A stretch of DNA of 64,000 bases from Gonapodya prolifera JEL478 (lineage: Eukaryota > Monoblepharomycota > Monoblepharidomycetes > Monoblepharidales > Gonapodyaceae): positions 124,001 through 188,000 of the forward strand of contig KQ965779.1 of assembly GCA_001574975.1 (NCBI GenBank), read 5' to 3'. Positions 1-10,607 of this stretch are shown here, one piece after another. The position numbers and the translations under genes are program-made. Each line of letters opens with the position of its first letter. Position 1 is the stretch's first letter. The notes below the pieces were generated by a model. It was not told the DNA's origin. It saw only the letters and a list, made by a program, of their open reading frames with translations, and ran no database searches.

Positions 1-3000
1 TAACATGCTGAGCTCTCCAAAAACAACTGCACTCATATTGTATCACAAGGTGACACTTTGCCCAGACATTGTCCACAGTGGTTGAACCATGCATGAGGTG
101 ACTGCACCCGAGCATGGCAGTAGTGCACCATCCACAAGCAAGGTTTGGATTTCTTGCAACCCTGAAGGGCACAAAGTATGTTTTGTTGTTGTTTGTGGCA
201 CATCACCCTTGCAGCCCAATCCAATTGGCAAAGCAACAGCAGTGGTCCATTCCCCCATGGAAGAACGGGAGAATGGAAGACAAACATATGAAGTGTGGTG
301 ATGGATGGTGGGATACTGAATTGTATAGGAGTGGCAATAAGCCTTTCTACCAGCACAATCAACACTGATTACTGCCACAGATTGGTTTGGTTGCAACAGC
401 AATTGTCCTGGCAAGTTTTGGCAATGTAACTCTGGGGGCCATCTGGGTGATTGGAGTGATTGGTGTGCAAACGTGGACTTCAATTACGATATTTGGTTGC
501 AAAGGTGCTTCCATACATGTTGCTTCAATTGGTGAAATTGGCTATTGGTGCAGATTACCATGAGAGATACCAAAAGTTCCAACCTGGAAGGGTGGTGGGC
601 CCAAATGATAAGGGGATTTCATTGAAGTGAAAGATTGCTTCACAGGGACATCAGCATAATCAAGGGAGAATTCCACAATGACAGTTTGGCAAGGGTTTCT
701 GGAATTCTGATGTGGAGATCAGATAGCATGTGGAGAAGGAGGTGAGAGCTCCTGTCACCCAAGCAACATAACATGCTGGTGGCCTCCAAACAAATTGTGT
801 ACCCCATTGTGCCTGAATAGGCTTGCACACAGATGGCGCCTTAGTGTTCAAGCTTAGGAGTGAAAGCGTCACCCTCCTAATTAATTCACCTCTATCTTTT
901 GGTCTTATTGGGGTGGGTTACCATTATAGGAAATTGTAACCATTATAGAGATGGAGATTTATTCAGGATTGCTCCTATACCTGGTGGCTCTGCACCTTCA
1001 CCAAAGATTCAAAAGATTCATTGGAACCACTACAGTGGTGAGTGCAAGGTTACACTGACATCTGGAATCAACCATTTGTATCAAGACTGCCAAGCTCTAA
1101 TAGCTGGCGTCTAGTACTGGAATTGCCAGATCATGGAGAGCACAGGAAGCATGATCGAGAGAGGTGACTCCTTTTGGTCCAGAAGCACCTCAGAACACTG
1201 TTATTTCCTCAGGGAATTGTTTGGCACACACATATTTGCCAGTATTTGGATTATTTCACAAGAATCAATTATGTTTTAGTGTTGATTCCATAACCACCAG
1301 ATGACCATTCAAGTTATCCCCTACAAAAAGCTTGGAATCACAAAGCAGCATGTTACTGGTTCATGGCTTCACCATTGCCAGCAAAGCCTTTGTGACTGTG
1401 CGGCTATGGGCTGACTTCACTTCCATCTTTTTCAAGTGGACTCTGAGTTCCCCAACCCTATTGAAGGTTCAATCACCCCAGATATTGAGTCAGGCACTTG
1501 GTTCAATAACAGCTTGGATCCAACAGAGGCAATTTATCTCCTGATCAAACATAAGCATGAAGCTTGTACAAAAGCGCACATAGAGGGATTTAGTGCCCAA
1601 AACAGCAGAGCTTTCAATGGAAACAACTACAACTCGGACAACCAACCTGAACAAATCCAGTCATTCCAGTCAGTCGGAGACCTCCATGTCTTCCATAATG
1701 TGGCTCTTCAATCCCCACCAGGCGCAACCATCTTGGTGTCAGACAAGTTGTTGCAACTCTTAGTGACTGGGGATGCTGTAGCAGGCACAGGTGCCCCTCA
1801 GTTCATCACCAAGACCACTAATCCCACAACTAAATTGATGAGCGTGGTGGATGCAAACAGTGAGCAACACCTGCTATTTGAAGATATTGGAGCTCCAAGC
1901 GCAGTTGTCAGTGATGATGTGCAGCCAGGTGTTCACACTGTCTTGACAAAGGAAGAAGTGAAAAACAAAAAGCCAGGTAAGTAATCACATTGCCAATCAC
2001 TTCACCACCCACCTGTGTTCACTGGCAGACTGGTTCTGTGAGAAACGCACTGCACATATGGATCACATTGCACTTATACTTCATCTCAACATGAAAGCAC
2101 ATGAAGTTGATAAAGCACTCAGTGATACCAAACTTGGCAAACTTGTTTCCAACTTCTTGTCTCAACCAGTAACCCCCTCCCTGTCTCCTCAGCATTCAGG
2201 CACCTCATCAACACCCAGTTCTGAAACTTGCAGTGGAAAGAAGGCTTGGCAGGTCTCAGACTTCACTCAGTGTGTGGATGCAATGGACATCAATCCGGAG
2301 ACTCCTGACGCTGTGCAATCCCATGCCACCAGTAACATGCAACCTCCACCATTGCTCCAGCCGCTGCTGCCACAGATGGTTATTCCTCCACTCCAGCTGG
2401 AAGAATCAGTTTTCCACTGAGCCATGGTTTCTGATGGCTTTCTTGACAACCTTGATGCCGACACCTACAAATATGTGTTGTCTTGACCCAGCTTCAACTT
2501 CCCATGTGTTCACCCTTGTTCCAGTGAGCAAGGGCTTGCGTCAAGGCAATCCATGTAACACAATGTCAGAGTGTGTTCCTTTAGGGACACAGTGTGCAGC
2601 AATGACCCCAGCCAGTCTTTGACATGTTACAAATTTTCCCAAACATGACTGAATTTGGCACCTTCACTGTTTCTTTCTCATCACCTGGACCTTACGCCCT
2701 TAATCCTCAACAGCCAGGGCACCTATCCATCTCCTTTCCCAATCTCACCACTCTGCATTTTCAACTTTTTGCCCTGAGTACTGATATCCACACTGACACA
2801 AGGGGCCAAGCAACTCTCTTTGAGTGGGTTGAAAGTCTCCAAAACCTCACGTCTATTGTCATCAGTGTGAGGCTCAGCTTGGATATGAGAGGGGATAATT
2901 CAGAGGCTCAAATTGCTTGTAAAGGAGAGGACCTTGCCCTTGTGACAATACAGAGACTGTATGTAGAGTGAAGAGGGATGAATCTGGTCTGGTGACAGTG

Positions 3001-3103
3001 TCACTGGTTGAAGTGGAGTATGAACAATTTGCGTGGCCGGGTGGACGTGCTGTTGCATGGGATCCAACGGACCCAAAGAACGCAGTGGAGGCAAGGGCAG
3101 GGT
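1..3103. repeat. CpG-depleted decayed block, probable old repeat
   Basis: Most 60-base lines here contain zero or one CpG, whereas the gene-rich DNA after about 3.7 kb has several per line. TpG and CpA are abundant, as expected after deamination of methylated cytosines. Open frames are short and broken. The longest plus-strand ones lie at about 1436-1984, 2058-2420 and 2624-2971. They are low in CpG and none matches a family I recognise. No terminal repeats are visible, and the left end is cut by the window. I read this as a silenced, decayed transposon or gene relic. An old host gene is possible. Confidence 0.45.
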
Positions 3104-3587
3104 TAAGGCCCTGGACGAGTGGGTAACTTGTCACTTTATTGTCAACTTGTACTCGCCTAGTGTATTGTGATACTGTACTTGTCACTTGCCTGAAAAGTTC
3201 AATGCAAACTTGCGACTCGCGAGTATACTTGCCAATATATGTTCAAAAAAAGACTTCATTCAAACCTTGCCCACAGAGCAGGTACCAAAAGCAGAGCACC
3301 AAACATTTTTATTATGTATTTTTCACATGTAGTTATTGTTATTTCGCACCTTCATCGCTTTCAAAACATCAAAATTCCTGAGTTGGACGGTGGGAGAGAC
3401 AGGCTAAAAGCATACAGCGGGCAAGTAGACGCGGCTAAATCATTTTAAGCGAACTCGCGAGTACACTCGCGAGTTTGAAAATTTGTACTCGCAACTCACC
3501 AAATTTTATTAGCATCAACTCAACTCGTACTCGAGAGTTTATACTCGGCAAGTAAGCAAGTTTATACTCACTCGTCCAGGGCCTTAG
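3104..3587. mobile_element. hAT-like MITE with 18-bp TIRs and 8-bp target duplication
   Basis: The left end reads TAAGGCCCTGGACGAGTG (3104-3121) and the right end (3570-3587) is its exact inverse complement. The element is flanked by perfect 8-bp direct repeats, GGCAGGGT, at 3096-3103 and 3588-3595. An 8-bp duplication and a TIR starting with a YARNG-type pentamer (TAAGG) are hallmarks of hAT elements. At 484 bp with no transposase frame it is non-autonomous. Inside, the palindrome ACTCGCGAGT occurs three times (3215, 3453 and 3465), with several half matches near the right end. Unlike the surrounding block it still carries many CpGs, so it looks younger. Confidence 0.85.
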
Positions 3588-3898
3588 GCAGGGTTTGCAG
3601 TGAGATTGGTAAGGCTGAAAGGGAGACAAGTGCACTTGTGACAATTTCTTGGGATTCCGCTGTACATTAAGTACATGGTATAATCTCGTACCGTATCTCG
3701 AAATACATTCAGCATCATCATAAAACGAAATTTGACGGAACTATTCTTTCCCCATTTTCCAATGTTGAAACAAGTGTGGTGAGGAGGGATCTTTGGCGAA
3801 AACAGGAGAGGGCTTTTGCTTTGAACTAAAAGCATTGGGTTCATGTCAGACGACCTACTTTTTTCTCCTTCAACCGCAACTGGACACTGGACACTCAC

Positions 3899-4219
3899 CA
3901 CACTAAAGGTCCAGAAAAGGAAGATTGCGGCAACACAAACCACCGCGAGGAGGGCGTTGAAAACGCAGCAGAAGAGCATAAAGTTTCGGTACCCCGGTGA
4001 GAGTGGCAGCACGGCAGCGCTCGGAGCTGGCTGTGCTTCAACCGTTCCATCTGTTCCTGAAACCGTGATCCCCACGGGCTCCACAGGTGTAGCGGGCAGA
4101 ACTTTTTCGGTTACCACGCCTGCAGCTACATCACTCTTTTTCTCCGCGGGGAGAGGGTCAGTCGAATCCGACGCAGAGTAGGGTGGTGGTGGGCTTGTCG
4201 CGTCGTCGAGGCCAGTCAT
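3899..4219 (-). CDS. small proline-rich single-pass membrane protein, first exon
   Basis: I do not recognise the family. The 107-codon exon starts at ATG 4219. It encodes a proline- and acid-rich cytosolic head with a PPPPY motif near residue 13, which is a possible WW-domain ligand. It then runs through a hydrophobic helix at about residues 82-105 (NFMLFCCVFNALLAVV onward) and ends in TFSV at a GTGAGT donor (3898). The downstream coding part is unresolved. The sequence stays open to about 3584, but that stretch includes the MITE end and is unlikely to be all coding. A degenerate tandem copy lies just upstream on the same strand (4686-4940), so this is probably the functional member of a local duplication. 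Confidence 0.6.
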
Positions 4220-4685
4220 TGGATCGACGGTGCTACCAGGCGATCTGGATCAGAGGGAAGTGGATTGGGATGTTTGTGTGCGAGCGATGAGGAAATGGTA
4301 GAGTTCTGCCGAATGATGCTCACCGCTGCGATGTTCCTGTTGGTTAGGACCAGCTATCGATCTATTTACCCGATTCATGGAAATGAACTGCGTCTCCAGA
4401 GTGGCAGAATAGCATGCTGGTTAGTCTCACCTGCCCGGATTTCAAGCGGGCTTGTCAGTGGAATCAATGCCTATCATTGCGTTTGACAGTTGAAGCATTG
4501 TAATTGTTGACTCGAAATGAAAGAATGAATTCAGCATAATCAAGCAAATTCGTCGCAATAATTCTACTCGTATTTTACAGTGTTGAAGAAGTACGTACGA
4601 GGACTCTTCGGCGCAAAGTGGAAACTGTTTATGTTGTATTGTAATGCGGCTATGTCGACACCGCATTGCAATTCCCTTGAGCGCA

Positions 4686-4940
4686 ATTGAAAACTCACCA
4701 CAAAAATGCGTTACAGAAATATGATTGCGAAAAGCACTAGCGCTCCAAGGGGAGCGTTCAAAAGGCAGCCGAAGAGCAAAAACCTTCGCCATCGGGATGG
4801 AAGTGGAGGTAGATATGGTTCACTTCTGCTTGATGTATCGGCTTCATGTGCTTTCTCATCCACAAGGAGAGGTGAAGCGCCCCCGACATATTAGGGCGGC
4901 CGGGGTGGGCTTGCCTGCCCATCTTCGAGACGAGCATGGA
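4686..4940 (-). pseudogene. degenerate tandem copy of the proline-rich membrane protein gene
   Basis: Read on the minus strand, the region 4690-4800 gives SRWRRFLLFGCLLNAP and then ALVLFAIIFL. This lines up with YRNFMLFCCVFNALL and its following helix in the gene at 3899-4219, and a GTGAGT donor sits at the same place. This copy has a TAA stop inside the membrane helix. Another stop sits where the proline-rich PPPPY region should be. The DNA downstream (about 4500-4690) also resembles the 3' part of the first copy. Together they form a diverged tandem duplication of roughly 0.8 kb in which only the 3899-4219 copy keeps an open frame. Confidence 0.6.
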
Positions 4941-5117
4941 CGCTAGCTGGCATCAGGCTCGGAGGACAGAGACTTGATGCTCCGAGCGGATAGGATGTTG
5001 CGGACAGATGCTCACCCAGAGTGTTCTCGTGTGACTGTTTGGTAATGCTATGACATTATTTTGCCTGCTACACTGCCAACTTGTTCCATAATTCACCCGG
5101 TCCTTACAGAAGCTCCA

Positions 5118-7031
5118 ATGAAACTCGGCAAAAGCAAAGTGCGAGTTCAACTCCCGTCGTCGTAAGCTTCTCGCTCTCTCCGCCTTCTCTGTGTCGATGA
5201 GCTGAGACGTTACTCCCCAGGAACGACTTCGACCGCCTGCTCTCCATTCTCTCGCGGAACCCCACGGCACAGCTGCTCGGCATCACCAAGCTGCAGGATT
5301 ACGTCCTGGAGGGTGAGAATGGCGAGCTTGGACAGCAAGGGTGGGCATCGTCGTGCGTGATTGCCACAAACATACTCGTTTGGAAAGTGCCGATTCGACT
5401 TCTCGCAGGGTCTCGTTTACCTTCCGCTATGTCACGCGGACGTTTCCGGTCCTCCCGACATACGACATTGGCGACGAGGATGCCGAGTTTGTGCTGGCAA
5501 TGCTCGATCCCCCACAAGGACAATCAGGCGCAACTGCTGACGTGAGCGTAATTTTGAGGAGGATTACTTTCGGGGACCCACCTCACCTCAATCACCACGT
5601 CCTCGCTAGACATCACTGATGCACCTCCGTGAATCCACCGAGTCCATCAACCCGGACGACCCCGAAATCCGACTCATTCTGCGCGAGAGTCCGCTCAAGC
5701 CCGGGTGGACCGCCGAGAACCGGAACGGGAACGGGAACGGGAACGGGAACGGGCGCGACAAGGACTGGGAGCGCGGGCTTGGTTACGGAAGCGCAAAGAG
5801 CAAGCTGGTCAAGAGGGTGCTGGAGAAGTATGCAGTCGGGGATGGGTTGAAATGTGTTGGTGAGTTCAAGGTCGAGCAACGGAGGCCGGAGGCCGGAGTT
5901 GCGAAACCCGAGGTCTGGAGTGCGAAGCACGTAAGACCGGTTTGTCCGAGAGTCCAATGGAGTGAACGCAGCGAACGGAGCGAACCCGGGGTATAAGCGT
6001 GACAGCGCTGACCGAGGCGCCTATCCCACGCTGAGCGTATTCCTCCACCGGAGCCGAATGATGCAGCCACGGAGCGGCAAATACTTTTGCGGAGCGTATA
6101 TCGAGACGTCGGCGCGCCTTTCGGATCACCTCACCTCACCACACCACCAACCGTCTTCCCCCTGCAGGCAACTTCCACACCTTCCGGCACACATTCTCGC
6201 TCCTCGCCACACCCGTGGACACGCCCTCGTCTTCCGCTACCGAATCCATCTCGTCCCCCCTGCGTTCACTCGTACACCTGGACCGATGCCAAATCGCCCA
6301 CAACGAGCCACTGGGGTGGTTCGTGACGGTCATGGGCGTCGTGGGAGACGGGGAGGGAGCGGAAGAGAGCGACGATGGAAGCGAGCCCCAGGAGAGTGGC
6401 GAGCGAGTGTGAGTAGTCGAAGTTCGCGTGTGCGAAGTACGTCAAGAACCTTTCCCTGGATTGATACCTTTCTATTGTTCTGCTCAGACGATTCCTCCTC
6501 TCCACATCCCGCCTGACCTCTCACCCGCATCCCGTCCCCCCAACCGTCCTCTTCACCCAATATGCGACTCGCTGGAAGGAGGGCGAGGATAAGCGAGAGG
6601 AGCAGGAAGCCGAAAGACGGGACAGGATCGTGCGCGAGGTGGCGAAAGATTTGGAGGCAAGGGAGGTAGCCAAGCACGCGGGGGTTCCTAGTGGAGCTGA
6701 CGGGTGCGTTTCGACTCTGTCCTTGCTCGCTTAATGCTTCACGCCAACGTTCTACTCTTGCTCTTGCTTGTCACCTCTCCACCCCGACGTTGACGATAGC
6801 CCCGTCTTCCGCCGCGACGACGCCCAACTCGACCCCCTCACGCGTGACTCTGCCCGACGGCTGTTCGACGCGGACGAAGCTGCCGCGTACGATGCGGTGG
6901 CGAAAGCGTTGCGGGGATCGGTGAATGGTGTAGATGGCGGCGCGCGTGACGGGGAGTCGGACGATTGGGAAACGGCCACGGGTGAGAGGGGCAGTGGAGA
7001 ACGTGGGGGTGGGAAGAAGGGGAGACTGTGA
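5118..7031 (+). CDS. conserved-looking multi-exon protein of unknown function
   Basis: I do not recognise this protein. The first exon begins at ATG 5118 (MKLGKSKVRVQLPSS) and joins across a GTAAGC intron to NDFDRLLSILSRNPTAQLLG. A later exon (from about 5411) encodes VSFTFRYVTRTFPVLPTYD. The next starts TSLMHLRESTESINPDDPE and carries an (NG)n run made by an AACGGG hexanucleotide repeat near 5720. Downstream exons hold FHTFRHTFSLLATPVDTP (about 6175), then an acidic stretch, then a strongly charged helix near 6560-6670 (WKEGEDKREEQEAERRD). The C-terminal exon (about 6795-7031) ends in basic GGGKKGRL. The long charged helix suggests a coiled coil. Several middle junctions (5860-6170 and 6410-6550) are not resolved, so the full protein length is uncertain. 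Confidence 0.5.
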
Positions 7032-7168
7032 ATGAGGAGATGCGACGTGTTTGTATGGACGGCAATTGGATACACTTTTCGACTTGAAAAGCCTCACAAA
7101 TGTAGTCATAATATTCTTGGCCCGAAACACCACAGAAGCCCCGACAAACGAACACAAAAAGGAAAACC

Positions 7169-7652
7169 ATGATGTCTACGCCGACGACCATCCCCAACAG
7201 ACCCACCGACCATAGCCGATCCTCGTCTTCGAGCTCGTTTTCGTCCGCGATCACCGCCCCGGTGGGTTCACCAAAAGCCAACGACCCAGACAACCTCCGC
7301 GATCCGGAAACGTTCCGGGCATGGACGGCTGTCATAAGGTTCGGGGAAAGTGCTTTCTACTGTGCTCTCACCGAATTCACCGTCTCTGTCGCAATCGTGA
7401 CTCACGAACCGAAGCCCGCGAAGGGCGAGCTGGACGCCGGGGTTCAAGCTACCGTCTCTCTCGAGCTCGCCTTCCGTGATGTCCATCTTCTCTTCGTCGC
7501 CGACTTCGGTGACGTCTGCCAGTGGTGATGTGGCCGGTACTTCGACGTCCAGTAACAGTACCTCGTCACTCCTCACGTCTGCTCTGGTGAAGGGGAAAGC
7601 CAAATTGCCTGATGAAGAGTTTGACAAGAGGTACCGCGATATGGCGATATGA
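7169..7652 (+). CDS. small serine-rich protein, unknown function
   Basis: The frame starts at ATG 7169 (MMSTPTTIPNRPTDHSR) with a serine run and then RDPETFRAWTAV. An intron from about 7339 to 7420 joins this to a serine- and threonine-rich exon that ends KGKAKLPDEEFDKRYRDMAI and stops at 7652. The donor is weak (GTTCGG), so the junction is tentative. The closing DEEFDKRYRDMAI is not low complexity and is the part most likely to show homology. The minus strand is also open across this region, but the plus-strand model has a proper ATG and a better residue make-up. It lies 137 bp downstream of the previous gene on the same strand. Confidence 0.4.
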
Positions 7653-9405
7653 AGTGACGTTGGGAAGTGTCTGACCTCCAATGATGCGGACTGGGACTGG
7701 TCACCAACTCGAGCTTCGAGCAACTGTCGGACCTTGAGTGAAGAAGATTTCAATTTAAGTTGTTTTGTCTTTGTCAATAATGGTGCGAGCTAATCGAATG
7801 ATTTGAAACTATCGTCAATGAGCATAGAGTAGAACCTTCAAAGTTGAGCATTATCCGCTCCCAAGCAACAGGGCCTCATGTTGCACGTAAACCAACCCAA
7901 CAAGTGATAGCTATTAGCTACTGCAACGTGAAATAGTGTGAAGTCTAGATAGTACCGCGATTTCAACAATCACAATCAGCAACATATGTTCAGTGGGGGC
8001 TTTCTTCATTTTAGGGCCGAGCGTCATATCAATCACATTTGTAAGTTGGACAGCGGTGGAGTTTGCGTGTTTTCTTTCATGTTTGGGCTCACGATTCCAC
8101 CGCGGCGGAGTGCTTTCAAGTTTCAACGTTGTGGTGCTTGCATCGTAAATGGTTGAAAAATGCACTTACAGTAAGGCTAAGCCAGCAGCCATCCCACCAA
8201 GATGGTAGGAAATGCCAAACGATGACTATGTGTCATTTCTCCGAGTGTCTATTGAAGATGGGACGTGACGTCAGCGTGAGGAAGTCGCCAGTACTAGCTT
8301 TGACGTCCCACGACTCCACCGTCTCAAATGTCACAAGCGGGTGCCTACAAAACGCGTTCGGAGAAAGCCAGAGACGCAAGGGCAGAACTGCTGCGGATGA
8401 CTGCTGCGGAAGCGATACCACAAACCGCGACACGGCCTCATGGCCTTTGCACACCTGGGGGGTATCAAACGCCCCGTTTTCCCCCCTTCCCATCCTCTCG
8501 GGCCTATTGGCATCCAGTTGGAATGTTGGAGAGGTGGTTACAGTAGTGCGAATCCTAAGGTCGTTGATGGCGGAGGGTGATGGCTACGAAAAAAAGACCT
8601 GGAGTAGTTAGGAAATTTGGAAGGACTGTTGTCAAAGCATTTTTACAAAACTATTCAGCTCACTGGCATTGTCTCAATGCCTCATAATTCCATCCTTGCT
8701 GGCGTCAACTGTGAAGTACATTACGTGCGATGTTGAGCATAAACACTTGAGAGAAGATCTTCACCAAATTGGAGGAGCAAGATCGCGCGCTGAAATCCTC
8801 ATTGACTGACTCCAACGAATGCTAACTGACAAATACGCAGGACTGCAATTTGACGAATACAAGTGATCGCACGCGACAGAAAAGCTGAAATAGCATGAAT
8901 CAATGCGCCCTTTGGAACGCTACAACCGAAACCGACCCCGATTTAGGGTCGGCTGGTTGTACAGTAACGTGCTGTATGGTACGTGCCCGCACGCTTGCCC
9001 ACCCAGGTCCCAGATCTAGAAGATTCAGCATGGCAACATGAATGCCTGCCTTCCTCCATGTTTTGAACCCCATACGTTGATCCTGCTTCCTGGCTTCGAC
9101 GCCATCTTCGGCCAATACCTTTACTGCTCAAGAGTCGAGTGGGACTCGCTCTTCCCACTTAGAGGTGGGAGTGTGGTCGTGGCGAACCACTCACCCAATT
9201 TGGACAACCCTCTGTGCCTCATCCATCGTCGGTATTATGGACTACGGTGTACCGTGCTCGGTTGCATCGAATGGGTGAGTTTTCAGGGAGAAAGGGCTAA
9301 GTGTAGGAAAGGAGAATAAAGAGGTCATTATGAACTGAATTCTGGAGGCGGCCTTATGTTCCTGGTGTTGGCGAGGATCCGATCCACGTTCACACCAGAA
9401 CCAAA
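7653..9405. other. no gene that can be supported
   Basis: Short frames occur on both strands. One example is 8063-8611 on plus. Another is 9038-9319 on plus, which includes GGSVVVANHSPNLDNPLC. None has a clear start, splice sites and residue composition together. The stretch is less CpG-rich than its neighbours and runs into the tandem satellite at 9406. Confidence 0.4.
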
Positions 9406-9932
9406 GGCTTACGGAGGATAAAACTTGCAAGAGTAGCTGCGTACGGTCCAGGCTGTCCACTGGCGTTGAGTCGTTTGGTCCGTAAGCCACTGGGGATGGT
9501 GAGGTCATTGGTGGGAGTTGTGTGTGTGAGGCGGGCCCGACATCCACAATGACAGGTTTACGGAGAATAAAAATTACAAGAGTAATTAGCTACGACTGAG
9601 AACGATTGCTGGGAATGAGTCGCGTGGTCTGTAAGCCACTGGGCTGGGTGAGGTCATCCAGGGGAGTGTTGTGCGCGTGAGGTATGGTGGGCGACCGACA
9701 TCCACAATACAGGTTTATGGAGGATAAAAATTACAAGAGCAGTTAGCTATGGCTGAGAAAAATTACTGACCGCGAGTCGTGTGGTCCGTATGCCACTGGT
9801 TCGGTGAGGTCGACATGAGTACTGATTGTGGACCAAAGTATGGATGGGGTCACCCGCATCCACAATAACGGTTTACGGAGCAAGAAAATTACAAGAGTAG
9901 TCAGATAAAGTCGAGAACGATCAAGTGTAGTA
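9406..9932. repeat. about 157-bp tandem satellite, three full copies and one partial
   Basis: Copies begin at 9406, 9555, 9712 and 9870 with the signature GGTTTACGGAG-ATAAAAATTACAAGAG (indels allowed). They share GAGTCGYGTGGTCCGTANGCCACTGG in the middle and CATCCACAAT at the end. The unit lengths are 149, 157 and 158 bases, and the fourth copy stops after about 60 bases. The copies differ from each other at many positions, so the array is old. It has no coding potential. It lies between gene blocks, and nothing shows a mobile-element boundary. Confidence 0.8.
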
Positions 9933-10607
9933 TCTGTTCTTTCAAGTAGCATCGGGGTGTCTGTCTGTCATTGAATCTTTGGACCACGACGGAGTCGCTC
10001 GGGGCTTGCTCCGAGATCTGTCGCGGATGTAGCTCGTATTGCACTGTCTCGAGCTGACGTTCATTGAACCTTCGGGTTTCATTTGAAAATCTAAAAACCA
10101 ATGAAAGGCAGCTAAAGTAACATCGTTCAGGAAGAGTTTCTTGATGCTTCGGAATTTCCATCATCCAAGTAGAATGGTCTCCAGTTTGTGTTTTTGCTGA
10201 TTTTCGCGATACACGACCTCGTCCCTCAGAAACTCAGCCAAGTCGTCGCATTTATTACAAACTCGACTGTGCGCTTTTCGACCTCGTCCTCCTCTATATT
10301 ACAGTGACATCTCCATCTTGCCGTTTTTGAAAACCCCTTGCAAGAGGGGCCTCCGCCACCACAGCGGGCCACCACTCCGATTTCCACCTTCTTCTCTGCG
10401 GGCGGAACTCTCTGTCCACGACTCGCGCGGCGTTCCCCAGCAAGCCATCACGGTTCCACCATCGGCTCAGCCCTAGTGTCGTGTCCAACTTCACGCACAC
10501 AACGCCGCCTCCCGTCCCCTTGCTTCACTCCGGGAAGTCACCATCGCAGATCGCGAATATCGAACCACCAAACAGTCCTCCCCTCTTGAAACCTCGTTGC
10601 TCTGCCC
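9933..10607. other. intergenic, no gene seen
   Basis: No frame with a credible start and splice signals was found. The last 200 bases are pyrimidine-rich and lie just upstream of the ATG at 10608, so they probably hold the 5' leader and promoter of that gene. Confidence 0.4.

Noticed and set aside
1436-1984. 182-codon plus-strand frame in the CpG-poor block as a real gene
   Set aside because: There is no splice context, no recognisable domain and no continuation. The whole block shows decay, so I did not list it as a CDS.
7268-7777. Minus-strand frame of 169 codons opposite 7169-7652
   Set aside because: Its composition mirrors the serine-rich plus-strand exon, and it lacks a credible start and neighbours.
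9038-9319. Frame with GGSVVVANHSPNLDNP considered as a gene
   Set aside because: It is short with no supporting exons on either side, and the opposite strand is also open.
9406-9932. Regular repeats considered as a CRISPR array
   Set aside because: The units are about 157 bp, contiguous and diverged with no unique spacers, and the genome is eukaryotic.
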